From contig CM066984.1 of the NCBI GenBank assembly GCA_033977485.1, positions 114,631,251-114,695,250 on the forward strand: 64,000 nt of DNA, in the 5' to 3' direction. Source of the stretch: Hydrangea macrophylla (taxonomy: Eukaryota; Streptophyta; Magnoliopsida; Cornales; Hydrangeaceae). Below are positions 35,380-46,808 of the stretch, piece by piece. The translations under genes and the position numbers were made by a program. A model generated the notes under the pieces. That model saw only the letters and a list, made by a program, of their open reading frames with translations. It was not told where the DNA came from and searched no databases. Within the stretch, counting starts at the first letter, position 1. Each line of letters opens with the position of its first letter.

Positions 35380-36840
35380 TAATAAAATAAATAAAAATAA
35401 AAACAAAAACATCACATTTTATTAAAAGAAATTAGAAATAAAAATGATTAGGCCCCAAAGGCATCATTACAAGACATTGAATACAAGTACATCCCGACCA
35501 AGTTTATACCTGCTAATTTGTCTATCATTTGCATAACTCCGACCCAAAAATTTACAAATTTACAAATCTATCATTTGTCTATCATCTTCTAACATAAAAA
35601 AAAATGTAAATGGAAAAATAACTATTATGAATCTATATCTTCTAATGCTTCAATATACTCTCATAACATTGCCTCAATCAATGTTTGAAAACATAGCATT
35701 ATTCAATTTACTCGCAAATTGGTAATACTATAAATTTTGTCACCTGCAATTTTGATTATTATAAATTCTTGGAAATGACAAAAAATATTAATTGTTGGAA
35801 AGGTTCTGGGCTTGATCGGGTCGGGCCTAAAGTTGGGCTTCGGGTTTGGCTTGACCAGGTCAGGCCTCTTGCCGGTCTTGGGCATCAAGAGATAGGCCTA
35901 GGGCCTTCCGAGGATGTAAGGGCCTAGGGCTAGGCTGGCTCTACCTCAGGCTTAAGGCCCATTTTTTTGAGCTGGGCTTCGGGCCGCCTGGAGAGCCGGG
36001 CTTTTTTTACATCTCTACCCACCATACTCTCAGAGTCGAATAGCCTATTACAAGAGGGCTTGGATGGGCCTATAATTAGTAGTTCATAAACGAATTTCTC
36101 AAATGAACATAGCCTTTGTTATTATTGATGCAAATGACTATTACTGCTGGGAGAAGAGGGCGAGGAAGGAATCGAGTTGAGGGAAGATGGTACCTCACCA
36201 TGAAAACGATTGAATCATTTGAGGGTTAGTCTATAATACACCCCTTTGCTAAAGGGATTGACATCTACCCCCTTATTTATCACCATTAGATCAAGCCAAT
36301 TCAATCTTATGCATGTATTTCAGCTAAAAAGGGGGGCTTGTACCCACTTATTTATTTATTTTGATTTTCATTTTATAAAGTAAGAAAAAAGTATTAAATA
36401 ATCAAAGATATCTAGATATTTTGTGCGCATGCCTGTACTTTGAACTTTCGGAATGCAACACGACTGAGATTTTGACCATCGGGTCACCTCGACATATGCA
36501 AAATTTTGATGTAAAAATAAGATATTTCTAACGTTGATTGGCGTGTATTTGGTATCAATTTGTGCCGAAAATGCCCGATGAAGTGCCTTTTTTCGGAATT
36601 ATTTTCATTTTTTTAGGGTGCTTTCCATTTGATGTTCCTTTTATAATTCATATTTAGAATTAAATGATTTTCTAAGTTTGGCTATTTTTACAAATTCCTA
36701 AAACAATTAGGGACAATTTAATAAAATTTCTACTTTCAAATTATTTTCATTTTTTTGGTTATCCCTAAGACCCTAATTGGTTACTAAATTTGGATCACAA
36801 ATGATGTGACATAGAGACTAAATTTGCTAATGGATATATA
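35380..36840. other. Intergenic DNA flanking the solo LTRs
   Basis: 35380-36017 is the right part of the possible hAT relic. 36018-36840 is AT-rich with no recognised gene or repeat. Confidence 0.35.
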
Positions 36841-37147
36841 ATTTTATCCAGCGGTGGCAATTCCAGCCCGCACTTACGAGCCCGCCCGAAAAAGACCAAA
36901 ATTCATTATTATGGGCCTAGTATGTTTCACTCACGGGCTGCAACAAGTTTGCTTAAGTAAATAATCGGGCTTTGACGGGGCCCATAATGAGCAACCGACG
37001 AACAACCAAGCAAACCCTAAACTCTTACCTTTTATCTTTCCTCTCTCCTTGTAATTCGTGTCTACTGTCTTCACTCTTCAGCAAATGAGCAGCTCTCTCT
37101 CTCTCTTTCTCTCTCTCTATCTCTCTCTCCACATATATATATATATA

Positions 37148-39313
37148 TGTCACACCCGTTTCAAAAAAATTATAAGTTTTATCATGCATAATTGAATGTA
37201 TAATTTTTATCAATGTTAATTGATAATGAGGTTGAGGTTGACCGTGAGTCAACGGTAAGGTGTCAGTGAGGACACGAGAATATGATAGTGCATTTTGCAT
37301 TGACATATTTGAATGTTAGTTGACTTATCTGGTATTCCATGAATAGTGAATTTTACCTGTGTAGAGTGGGTTTCTGGTAATTTGATATTGTTATGTATCA
37401 TTTTGAGAACTGTGATGAGAACGTGAGTGATACGTTATATAAAAGGTAGGTTATGTAGAGATTCTACCGAATTTAGTTTTCGAACGTATTTTGGGACCCA
37501 AACGGGATTTAGTCAAAAACTTTTAAAATTTAAAACTTTCACTCATGAAGTCATAAAATGGACTTGTGCGACATTTCAGGAGTTAACTAGAAGTTTAAGA
37601 AACTCATGTGGAGGTAAACATAATTTCTGCGGAGTTTGTCTATATATAGGAATGGATGATTTTGTCATTTGAGACAAAACCTATATAATATCTTGAGAGA
37701 GGAGAGAGAAAGGAGATTTGGTTACTACAGACTTTGCGACGACAAACGACGACCTTTTGTCTGTCTATTTTTCTCCAAATTCGAGATTTGAACTCGTGGA
37801 GGTAAGACCTACGTTTTGATATATATATATATATATATATATTAGGCCATGTTTAGTTATGTTTTTATAAATGTCCTAATGTTAGAATTTTGGGGTAAAT
37901 GCGTGTAAACTTATAGGAATCGTTTGAAATTCAAAATCTGACATTGAATCGATTTCCTAGTTCATCCTTTAAAGTTATAAGGAAATCGCATGAGGTATGA
38001 ATTCTAAGCCTATGAATTATAGAAAATTCCACGTTTTAACCATTGAACTTGATATTTTGGATCCAGGCGAAATTCATGTATTATGTATGCCCGTTAATTA
38101 TGCACATGAAAATGCGATGAATGCACGTACAAATGTTAATATGAGCATGTTTTGTGTTATGTGGGTCAAAGGGGGGTTTAGTGCAATTCCGTCCGGGGGT
38201 AAGCTCCTCGAAGTTTGAGGATTGTAACATTGATTATAGTTGTGTCTGATGTAGAGGAAGGGCCAATCAGGACACGGTACCTAGTATGGAGAAAGGCCTA
38301 AACAATGTACAGGATGCGTGGAAGAGGTGTGCCATCCACGGCATCGGTTTCATTTACCGGATGGAAGCGAACTACTCACCCTAGCGACTATTTTGATGTA
38401 TTTTAAATATTTAGAACATGAATAGTCATATAAGCATATGTTTAGAATTTTACACTCAGCATATAGCTGAGCAGTGGAGTGTTACTCCATTGCAGGTGAC
38501 AAGAAGAAAGGAAAGAAGAAGAGCAAAGAGTGAGACCGCAGGGACGACGGGGTTGAATCACTTTGTATATGTTTTTGTGTTCCATTCCTTTGTCGAAAAT
38601 GTAACTTTTGGAAGTTAGGACTTGAGAGTACACTTTCAAGCTTTGGAATGGATTTATAAGGTTGTAACATGTATTAAAAATCCTTTTGGTTTTGTTGTAA
38701 TGACACCGAACTCATGGATTCGTGTTTTGAAAGCCTAACTTGTAAATTTAGTGTTTGAGTTATGTAATAGAACTTTTATGTTTTAAGCTAAACAAGCCTT
38801 AGCTTGTTCCGTTATTATTTTCTTTTTATAGTTTATCACGTCACGGTGATGTTCTTGAAAGTCTAGCATCAACGGTGAAGTTGGAAATAATGTAATCATG
38901 GTTGGAGGAATGGAAGAGTAGAGGTTGGTTGATGCCTTAGCAAAATTTTGCAGTTTTGGGCAGGACTCTGCTAAAGGGTCATTCGACCGGTCGAAGAGGG
39001 TCGTTCGACCGGTCGAGATACCCCCTGCCAGAAATCTTTTTTGATACCTTCCAAAAATATTTGAAATGTTTTGATTGGTTCTTAGGGTACCTTTGGGACC
39101 CCTTTTAACTTAAAATCATTCGATTCGAAAGATAATTGATTTTTCAATTTTACACAAATTTTTCAACTCGGAGAGTAATGTTCGCAAAAGTTTTATATAG
39201 TAAAGGTTGTTTTTAAGTTGTTTTTCGCTGCGTATTGTTATTTGATGCATTGGATGAGCCTTGGTGGCGTGCCACGTGTCCGTTTCGGCAAGTTAGTGGG
39301 ATGGGTCGTGACA
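37148..39313 (+). repeat. 5' LTR of the chromovirus
   Basis: 2166 bp. It carries two tandem TTCGACCGGTCGA units at 38986-39021, while the 3' LTR has one. A 10-bp stem with one bulge can form at 38313-38345 (GATGCGTGGA paired with TCCACgGCATC). Near 38500 the sequence TTGCAGGT resembles a 3' splice site. Confidence 0.9.
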
Positions 39314-39318
39314 TTTAT

Positions 39319-39330
39319 TGGTATCAGAGC
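39319..39330 (+). other. Primer-binding site of the chromovirus (tRNA-iMet)
   Basis: TGGTATCAGAGC lies five bases after the 5' LTR. Canonical initiator-Met tRNA primer site. Confidence 0.9.
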
Positions 39331-39561
39331 TAGAGGTAACAAAACTTTGGGAACGTTCAATGAAGAGTGGAGTGTTGAGCGCTTTTGTCACATGTTCTAG
39401 AGTGCATCCATACATTGTAGAGATGTTTGATGCATATGTATGTTGTTTTACATACATGATATTGTTCTTATCATACATGCATAGTGTTTATGCACTGAGA
39501 ATTACAGGATTGTAACGTCATGAGTGACGAAGAATGAGATCTGTCACCACATACTCGACGT

Positions 39562-40611
39562 ATGAATCAAATGGCAGAAATGATGGGAACTATGGGAGAC
39601 ATAATTAGGAATATAGCAGATCCTTTGCCTCCAACGCCGACATTAGAGCCGGAACCGATAGCTGTAGTGCATGGGCCTGAAAATAGGGGTATGAGATCAA
39701 TATCCAAACAGTTCGCTCAGAAGAAACCGATGGAATTTCATGGGACATCTGACCCAACGCTCACAGAACATTGGGTCATGGACATGGAAAGAATCTTTCG
39801 ATCTATTCCGATGATTGATAGGGTGAAAATGGAGAATTCAAATGACGTACTAAAGGGTGAAGCCCAGAATTGGTGGGTAAATGTGCTAGATCAAGGAGCA
39901 CCAATTACTTGGGAAGGGTTCAAGGCAGAGTTCAATTGTTGATTCTTTCCGCGAGCCACCTATAATGCAAAGAAGCAAGAATTTGATAACCTGAAGCATC
40001 GAGATATGACTGTAACCGAATATACTTCCAAGTACAATGCATTGCTAAGATTTGGCAAGGGTTTAATACCAGAGGAGGAAGATAGGGCAAGGAAATTCGA
40101 AGAAGGTTTGAGGGAAAATATCCGTTTGAGAGTAGAGACCTATGAGCACTCGACTGTGGCAGCAGTGCAACAAACGGCACTTGTGGTCGAGAGTGGGATG
40201 GAAAGATCGAGACAGAATCAGCAAGGCAAACGAGATTATGAGGGTGGAGACAGGAATCAAGGTGGATCTTTCAAGAGACCATTTGTACGAGGCTCTGGTT
40301 CAAGCTTTGGTAATACGAGGAGGACACCAAGTAATATACCATTGTGCACACTTTGTAATCGACCACATACTGGCCGATGCTTTATGACAAACTTTTTAAA
40401 TAAAACCCAAGGGACAAACAGTGTAAGTTTTATACCAGCTTCACAGATTAAATGCTTCGATTGTGGTACCATTGGGCATCGAGCGAAGGATTGCCTGAGA
40501 AAGTATTCTAAGCAATGTGCTAGTTCTATGGCTTCTAGTGGTTCAAAGCCTAGACAGTCAACGATGGGGGACAAAGGACAGAGTAACATCAAGGGAGAGT
40601 GTTTCAATTGA
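39562..40611 (+). pseudogene. gag: Chromovirus gag, interrupted
   Basis: Two open segments in the same frame, 39562-39942 and 40006-40611, are separated by an in-frame TGA at about 39940. The first carries the capsid N-terminus (PMEFHGTSDPTLTEHWV and the NWWVNVL tryptophan pair). The second continues the capsid (TVTEYTSKYNALLRF) into a basic region and one CCHC knuckle, CFDCGTIGHRAKDC, near 40450. Only one knuckle is present, versus two in the gag at 16603-17745. The start is probably the ATG at 39562 or slightly upstream. Product: structural shell and RNA-binding protein of the particle; not functional as read. Confidence 0.85.
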
Positions 40612-40619
40612 ATCCAGGA

Positions 40620-43600
40620 GATATGACTGCTTCAGAGATAGTGGTCTCAAGTATGGTGCTTGTATGTTCGCACTTAGCACGCATACTTGTTGACTCAGGA
40701 TCTACACATTCATTTGTATCACATGACTTTGTTGATCATTTGAATGTTAATTTGCATCGTTAGGGTATGAATTATCCGTGGCTGTACCTCTTAGTAAGCC
40801 GATAATGACATCTACGGTATACTGGAACTGTGAGATCCAACTAGGTGAGAAGTTAATGATAGTAGACCTTATACCTATCGTTGTGAATCAATTTGACGCG
40901 ATCTTGGGAATGGATAGGTTAGCCCTAACCTAGCTATGATAGATTGTGAATGGAAAGAGGATAATTTTCGATCACCGGTTCATGGGGACTTTTGTTTCTA
41001 AGGGAATGGAGTTACACCTCCGCCGTATTTGATTTCGGCTATTTGAGCAGGTAAATTATTGAGGAAAGGATACCAGGGATTTTTGTGTTCAGTGACTGAC
41101 ACGACAACGAGTGAATTAAAAGTAGAAGACATTCCAATAGTACGAGAATATCCAGATGTGTTTCCTGATGACTTGCCAGATGTTCTGATTGAGAGAGAAA
41201 TTGAATTCACTATTGAAGTAATGCCAAACTCAAGACCCGTATCCAAGGCACCATATAGAATGGCACCAGTAGAATTGAAGGAGCTAAAAGTTCAACTATA
41301 ACAACTACTTGATAAAGGTTTCAATCGATCTAGTGTTTCGCCGTGGGGAGCTCTAGTATTGTTTGTGAAGAAGAAAGATGGTTCAATGCGGATGTGTGTG
41401 GACTATCGAGAATTGAACAAACTGACAATCAAGAACAAGTATCCATTACCCAGAATTGACGATCTATTTGATCAACTTCGTGGGGCACAAACATTTTCCA
41501 AGATAGATTTGAGATCGGGCTATCATCAGTTGAAAGTAAAGGCTGAAGATGTTGAGAAAATAGCTTTCAGGACACGTTATGGACACTACGAGTTCCTAGT
41601 CATGCCATTCGGAGTTACAAATGCACCAGCCGCGTTCATGGATCTTATGAATCGAGTCTTCAAGGATTTTTTGGATGACTTTGTGATAATATTCATCGAC
41701 GACATTCTTATCTATTCGCCGAGTGAGGTAAAACATGAGAACCACTTGAGGTTGATACTTCAGCGATTGCGAGAGAAGCAACTGTTTGGAAAATTTAAGA
41801 AATGTGAATTCTGGTTGCCTAACATTACTTTTCTTGGTCATGTGACTGACAAGAACGGTGTTTTAGTTAATCCTTATAAAGTAGAAGCTGTGTCTAATTG
41901 GCAGAGACCGACATCCGTATCTGAAATCCAAAGTTTCTTGGGATTAATGGGATACTACCACCGTTTCATTGAGCATTTCTTGAAGATTTCATTGCTGATG
42001 ACAAAGTTAATGAGAAAGGGTGTTACTTTTGAATGGAGTCCAGAATATGAAGACAATTTCCAAGAGTTGAAGTCGCGTTTGACGAGAGCACCGATATTGA
42101 TGATGCCATCTAGAATTGAAGGATTCCTAATTTATAGTGATGTTTCACATCAGGGTTTGGGATGTGTGCTTATACAAGGTGGTAAAGTAATTGCCTATGC
42201 TTCTAGACAGTTGAAGACGCATGAAGTTAGCTATCTGACTCACGACCTTGAATTAGCCGCAGTGATTCATGCTTTGAAAATTTGGAGACACTACCTATAC
42301 GGGGAAAAGTGTAAAATCTTCACGGACCACAAGAGTTTTGAGTATATTTTCACTTAATGAGACCTGAATATGAGGCAGAGAAGATGGTTAGAGTTGATGA
42401 AGGATTACGATCTTTCTATAGAGTATCATCCGGGGAAGGCTAACGTAGTAGCCGACGCGTTAAGCCGAAAGACGCCAAGGAACTTAGCCGATGAGCTAGC
42501 ACAACAGAAAGAACTAGTAGGGAAAATAGAACGTTTAGAGTTGGATGTAATTCCAGAAACCAATGGTGGCTTAATGATGGCGATCATAGCACACCATGAT
42601 ATTATTGATGAGATCAAGAGGGCACAATTTGACGATGTATACCTATGAAAAATGAGAGATGAGATACCTTTGAGAAAATGACCTGGTTTTGTATTGGAAC
42701 AAGGAACGTTGAAGCTTGAGAAATGACTATGTGTACCTAATGTGAAAGGCATGAAAGAGAGGATTCTAGAGGAAGCACATAGTACTCGATATTCAGTTCA
42801 CCCAGGAAGTAATAAAATGTATAGAAATTTGCGAGAGAACTTTTGGTGGAAAGGTATAAAGCGAAAAGTTGCCAAGTTTGTATCCGAATGTTCGGCTTGT
42901 CAACAGGTCAAAGCAGAAAGACAGGTACCTGTGGGGCTGTTACAACCATTACTAGTGTCAGAATGGAAGTGGGATGAGATCATGATGGATTTTGTTTCTG
43001 GATTTTCGAGATCTTCTAATAAGAACGACGAGATTTGGGTCATAGTTGATAGGTTGACAAAGTCAACTCATTTTCTACCTATCAAGACGACTAAGCCTTC
43101 GAGGTCAGCAGAATTGTATATGAAAGAGATTATGAGGCTGCACGGGGTTCTAGCAGTGATTGTGTCGGATCGAGATAGTTGCTTTACGTCGAGGTTTTGG
43201 GGTAGTTTGCAAGAAGCTATGGGTACAAAGTTGAGTTTCAGTACCTCATTTCATCCTCAGACCGATGGACAATAAGAGCGGATGATTCAGACCTTGGAGG
43301 ATATGCTTCGATTGTGTGTTCTAGATTTTGGGAGTGATTGGGAGCACCACTTGCCGTTAATTGAATTTGCTTATAACAATGAGTTCCAGTCAAGTAATGG
43401 AATGACACCGTATGAAGCTTTGCATGGGCGTAAGTGTCGATCACCGGTTTGTTGGACCGAGGTTGGAGAAAGAAGATTGTTAGGACCTGAGATGGTGCAA
43501 ATGACCACCAAGAATGTGAGATTGATTCAGGAACGACTTAAGGTAGCTCAGAGTCGTTATAAGAGTTATGCAAACTCGAAACGACGACCGATGACATTCG

Positions 43601-44015
43601 AGGTAGGAGACTTTGTATACTTGCGAGTATCGCCTTCGAAAGGCATTGTTTGATTTGGGAAATGGGAAAACTTAACCCGCGATTCGTAGGACCTTTTGAG
43701 ATCATAGAGAGGGTAGGGTTAGTGGCTTACCAGTTAGCCTTATCAACAGAGTTGGAACATGTACACAATGTATTTCACGTATCGATGCTTAGACGATGTA
43801 TGATAGATACGAGTAAGATCGTAGTACCAGAACCATTACAAATTCAAGAATACTTAACCTATAAAGAACAGCCAGTAGAAATCTTGGATCAGAAAGAATA
43901 AGTTGCGAACTAAGAAAATACCAATGGTGAAAGTGTTATGGCGTAGTCATTCAGTTGAGAAACTACGTGGGAAAACGAGGAACATATGAGGAATGAGTAT
44001 CCGTACCTGTTCGAC
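40620..44015 (+). pseudogene. pol: Chromovirus pol (protease, RT, RNase H, integrase, chromodomain), broken
   Basis: The aspartic protease motif LVDSGSTHSF lies near 40686, in a different frame from gag. RT spans about 41140-41950, with VDYRELNK near 41400 and the catalytic FIDD at 41692-41703. RNase H follows to about 42480 (TDHKS near 42320, ADALSRK near 42450). Integrase runs from about 42740, with the zinc-binding H-H-C-C in VHPG and CSACQQ, catalytic aspartates in MMDFVSG and VSDRDS, and the glutamate just after an in-frame stop at 43273. A chromodomain lies at about 43860-44015 (VKVLWR, then TWENEEHMR in another frame). Other breaks are a stop near 41299, a double stop at 42355-42360, three stops at 42646-42726 and a frameshift near 43655. 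It reverse-transcribed and integrated the element when intact. Confidence 0.9.
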
Positions 44016-44048
44016 GTATGAGGTATAAGTTTGGGGACAAATTTCCTT

Positions 44049-44063
44049 TTTGGAGGGTAGAGT
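44049..44063 (+). other. Polypurine tract of the chromovirus
   Basis: The purine-rich TTTGGAGGGTAGAGT abuts the 3' LTR and would prime plus-strand synthesis. Confidence 0.7.
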
Positions 44064-46214
44064 TGTCACACCCGTTTCAAAAAAATTATAAGTTTTATCA
44101 TGCATAATTGAATTTATGATTTTTATCAATGTTAATTGATAATGAGGTTGAGGTTGAGGTTGACTGTGTGAGTCAACAGTAAGGTGTCAGTGAGGACACG
44201 AGAACATGATAGTGCATGTTACATTGGCATATTTAAATGTTAGTTGACTTATCTGGTATTCCATGAATATTGAATTTTACCTGTGTGGAGTGGATTTCTG
44301 GTAATTTGATATTGTTATGTATCATTTTGAGAACTGTGGTGAGAACGTGAGTGATACATTATATAAAAGGTAGGTTGTGTAGAGATTCCACGAAATTTAA
44401 TTTTCAGACGTATTTTGGGACCCCAAACGGGACTCAGTCAAAAATTTTAAAATTTATAACTTTCACTCGTGAAGTCATAAAATGGACTTGTGCGACGTTT
44501 AGGGAGTTAACTAGAAGTTTAAGAAACTCATGTGGAGTAAACATAATTTCTACGGAGTTTGTCTATATATAGGAATGGATGATTTTGTCATTTGATACAA
44601 AACCTATACAATATCTTGAGAGAGGATAGAGAAAGGAGATTTGGTTACTACAGGCTTTGTGACAACAAACGGCAACCTTTCGTCTGTCTGTTTTTTTCCA
44701 AATTCGAGATTTGAACTCGTGGAGGTAAGATCTACGTTTTGATATATATATATATATATATATTTGGCCATGTTTGGTTAGGTTTTTATAAATGTTCTAA
44801 TGTTAGAATTTTGGGATAAATGCGTGTAAACTTGTAGGAATCGTTTGAAATTCGAAATCTGACATTTAATCGATCTCCTAGTTCATCCTTCAAAGTTATA
44901 AGGAAATCGCACTAGGTATGAATTCTAAGCCTATGAATTATAGGAAATTCCATGTTTTAACCATTGAACTTGATATTTTGGATCCGGGCAAAATTCATGT
45001 ATTATGTATGCCCGTTAATTATGCACATGAAAATGCGATGAATGCACGTACAAATGTTTATATGAGCATGTCTTGTGTTATATGGGTCAAAGGGGGGTTT
45101 AGTGCAATTCCGTTTGGGGGGTAAGCTCCTCGAAGTTTGAGGATTGTAACATTGATTGTAGTTGTGTTTGATGTAGAGGAAGGCCCAACCAGGACATGGT
45201 ACCTGGTATGGAGGAAGGCCCAACCAGTGTACGGGATGCGTAGATAAGGTGTGTCTTCCATGGTATCGGTTTCATTTATCGGATGGAAGCGTACTACTCA
45301 CCCTAGCGACTATTTTGATGTATTTTAAATGTTTAGAACATGAATTGTCATATAAGCATATGTTTAGAATTTTGCACTCAGTATATAGCTGAGCAGTGGA
45401 GTGTTACTCCATTGCAGGTGACAAGAAGAAAGGAAAGAAGGAGCACAAAGAGTGAGACCGCAGGGACAACGGGGTTGAATCACTTTGTATATGTTTTTGT
45501 GTTCCATTCCTTTGTCGAAAATGTAACTTTTGGAAGTTAGGACTTGAGAGTACACTTTCAAGCTTTGGAATGGATTTATAAGGTTGTAACATGTATTAAA
45601 ATTCCTTTTGGTTTTTGTTGTAATGACACCGAACTCATGGATTCGTGTTTTGAAAGCCTAACTTGTAAATTTAACGTTTCGGAGTTATGTAATAGAACTT
45701 TTATGTTTTAAGCCAAACAAGCCTTAGCTTGTTCCGTTTTATTTTCTTTTATAGTTGATCACGTCTCGGTGATGTTCTTGAAAGTCTAGCATCAACGGTG
45801 AAGTTGGAAATAATGTAATCATGGTTGGAGGAATGGAAGAATATAGGTTGTTTGATGCTTTAGCAAAATTCTGCAGTTTTGGGCAGGATTCTGCTAAAGG
45901 GTCCTTCGACCGGTCGAGATACCCCGTGCCAGAAATCTTTTTTGATACCTTCCGGAAATATTTGAAATGTTTTGATTGGTTCTTAGGGTACCTTTGGGAC
46001 CCCTTTTAACATAAAATCATTTGATTCAAAAGATAATTGCGTTTTCAATTTTACACGAATTTTACAACTCGGAAAGTAATGTTTCCAAAAGTTTTATATA
46101 CTCAAGATTGTTTTTAAGTTGTTTTCCGCTGCGTATTGTTATTTGATGCATTGGATGAGCCTTGGTGGTGTGCCACGTGTCCGTTTCCGCACGTTAGCAG
46201 GATGGGTCGTGACA
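44064..46214 (+). repeat. 3' LTR of the chromovirus
   Basis: 2151 bp, a partner of 37148-39313 with numerous substitutions and small indels. Only one TTCGACCGGTCGA unit (around 45905) is present, consistent with loss of one tandem unit. The pair is visibly more diverged than the gypsy LTR pair at 12884 and 18432. Confidence 0.9.
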
Positions 46215-46303
46215 ATATACACTGTATATTTGTATACACTCGGTTCACTCTCAGTTCCCTCTCTCTCTCTACATATACATACACTGTATATTTGTATCTT
46301 TGT

Positions 46304-46345
<42 letters not shown>

Positions 46346-46751
46346 ATCAAGAATTCAAGATCAAAAGCAATAAGATCTGGGCATTTTGGATCAAAAGTAA
46401 AAGCAAAACCCATTAGAAATCACACTACCAACAAGATCTATGAGTTTTGTGTATGAAGTTATAGTACCAACAAGATAAAAATTAATAACTCATTAGAAAC
46501 AGAGCAAGATTTGTGACTGTAAAATCTCTTCGAAGCAGACAGTTTTTCTCTCTCTACACAAGTTTTGGATATGTGCGTTTTGTCCTTATCTTCATCACCA
46601 AAGGGGGAAAAACAAGAGTAAGAAATGGGACGGTTCGCACAACACGACCCGACAGCATACGGGTTTCAACTAAACCCGGCCCGTTTTCGACCCGGCCCAG
46701 CTTCAACCCGGCCGAACCCGCCCATTTGCCAGTCCTGATTTTATCTAATGT

Positions 46752-46764
46752 GTGCGCGCGCGCT

Positions 46765-46808
<44 letters not shown>
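46752..46808. repeat. (GC)n(AC)n(AT)n compound microsatellite
   Basis: An alternating purine-pyrimidine run: about 9 bp of GC, then CA repeats, then TA repeats. It ends exactly at the Helitron terminus. Confidence 0.9.

Larger units (their letters stand above)
30169..36017. mobile_element. Possible hAT relic with GGGCC-rich ends, split by solo LTRs
   Basis: The left end TAGGGACGTGAAAAAGGCCC and the right end GGGCTTTTTTTACATCTCTA are imperfect inverted repeats, each followed inward by dense GGGCTTGGGCC-type repeats (30185-30410 and 35810-36000). That is typical of hAT subterminal regions. Without the LTR insertion at 30505-35379 it would be about 1 kb. The flanks attccgga and cccaccat do not match, so two separate ends or a decayed target duplication remain possible. 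Confidence 0.4.
37148..46214 (+). mobile_element. Full-length but defective Ty3/gypsy chromovirus (Tekay/Del-like)
   Basis: LTRs of 2166 bp (37148-39313) and 2151 bp (44064-46214) start TGTCACACCCG and end GGGTCGTGACA; the 5-bp duplication atata flanks them (37143-37147 and 46215-46219). The 4.75-kb interior has a primer site, gag, protease, RT, RNase H, integrase, a C-terminal chromodomain and a purine tract in gypsy order. Integrase after RNase H places it in Ty3/gypsy, and the chromodomain in the chromoviruses. The 2.2-kb LTRs and overall motifs suggest the Tekay/Del lineage. Several in-frame stops and at least two frameshifts make it non-functional. Confidence 0.9.
36849..46737. mobile_element. 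Non-autonomous hAT element split by a chromovirus
   Basis: The left end CAGCGGTGGCAATTCCAGCC and right end GGGCGGG..CCAGTCCTG form imperfect inverted termini (CAG...CTG). The perfect 8-bp duplication attttatc at 36841-36848 and 46738-46745 is diagnostic of hAT. Subterminal GGGC/CCCG repeats are present (36870-36990 and 46640-46730). Removing the nested retrotransposon and its duplicated 5 bp leaves about 0.8 kb of non-coding sequence with (TC)n tracts, so no transposase: a deletion derivative or MITE-like element. Confidence 0.85.

Noticed and set aside
30169..36017. Confident call of a complete hAT element
   Set aside because: Termini and subterminal repeats fit, but the 8-bp flanks do not match, so it is kept only as a low-confidence relic.
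41596..41841. Minus-strand frame opposite the reverse transcriptase, and similar shadows at 40257-40607 and 42426-42752
   Set aside because: Antisense of recognisable gag and pol sequence.
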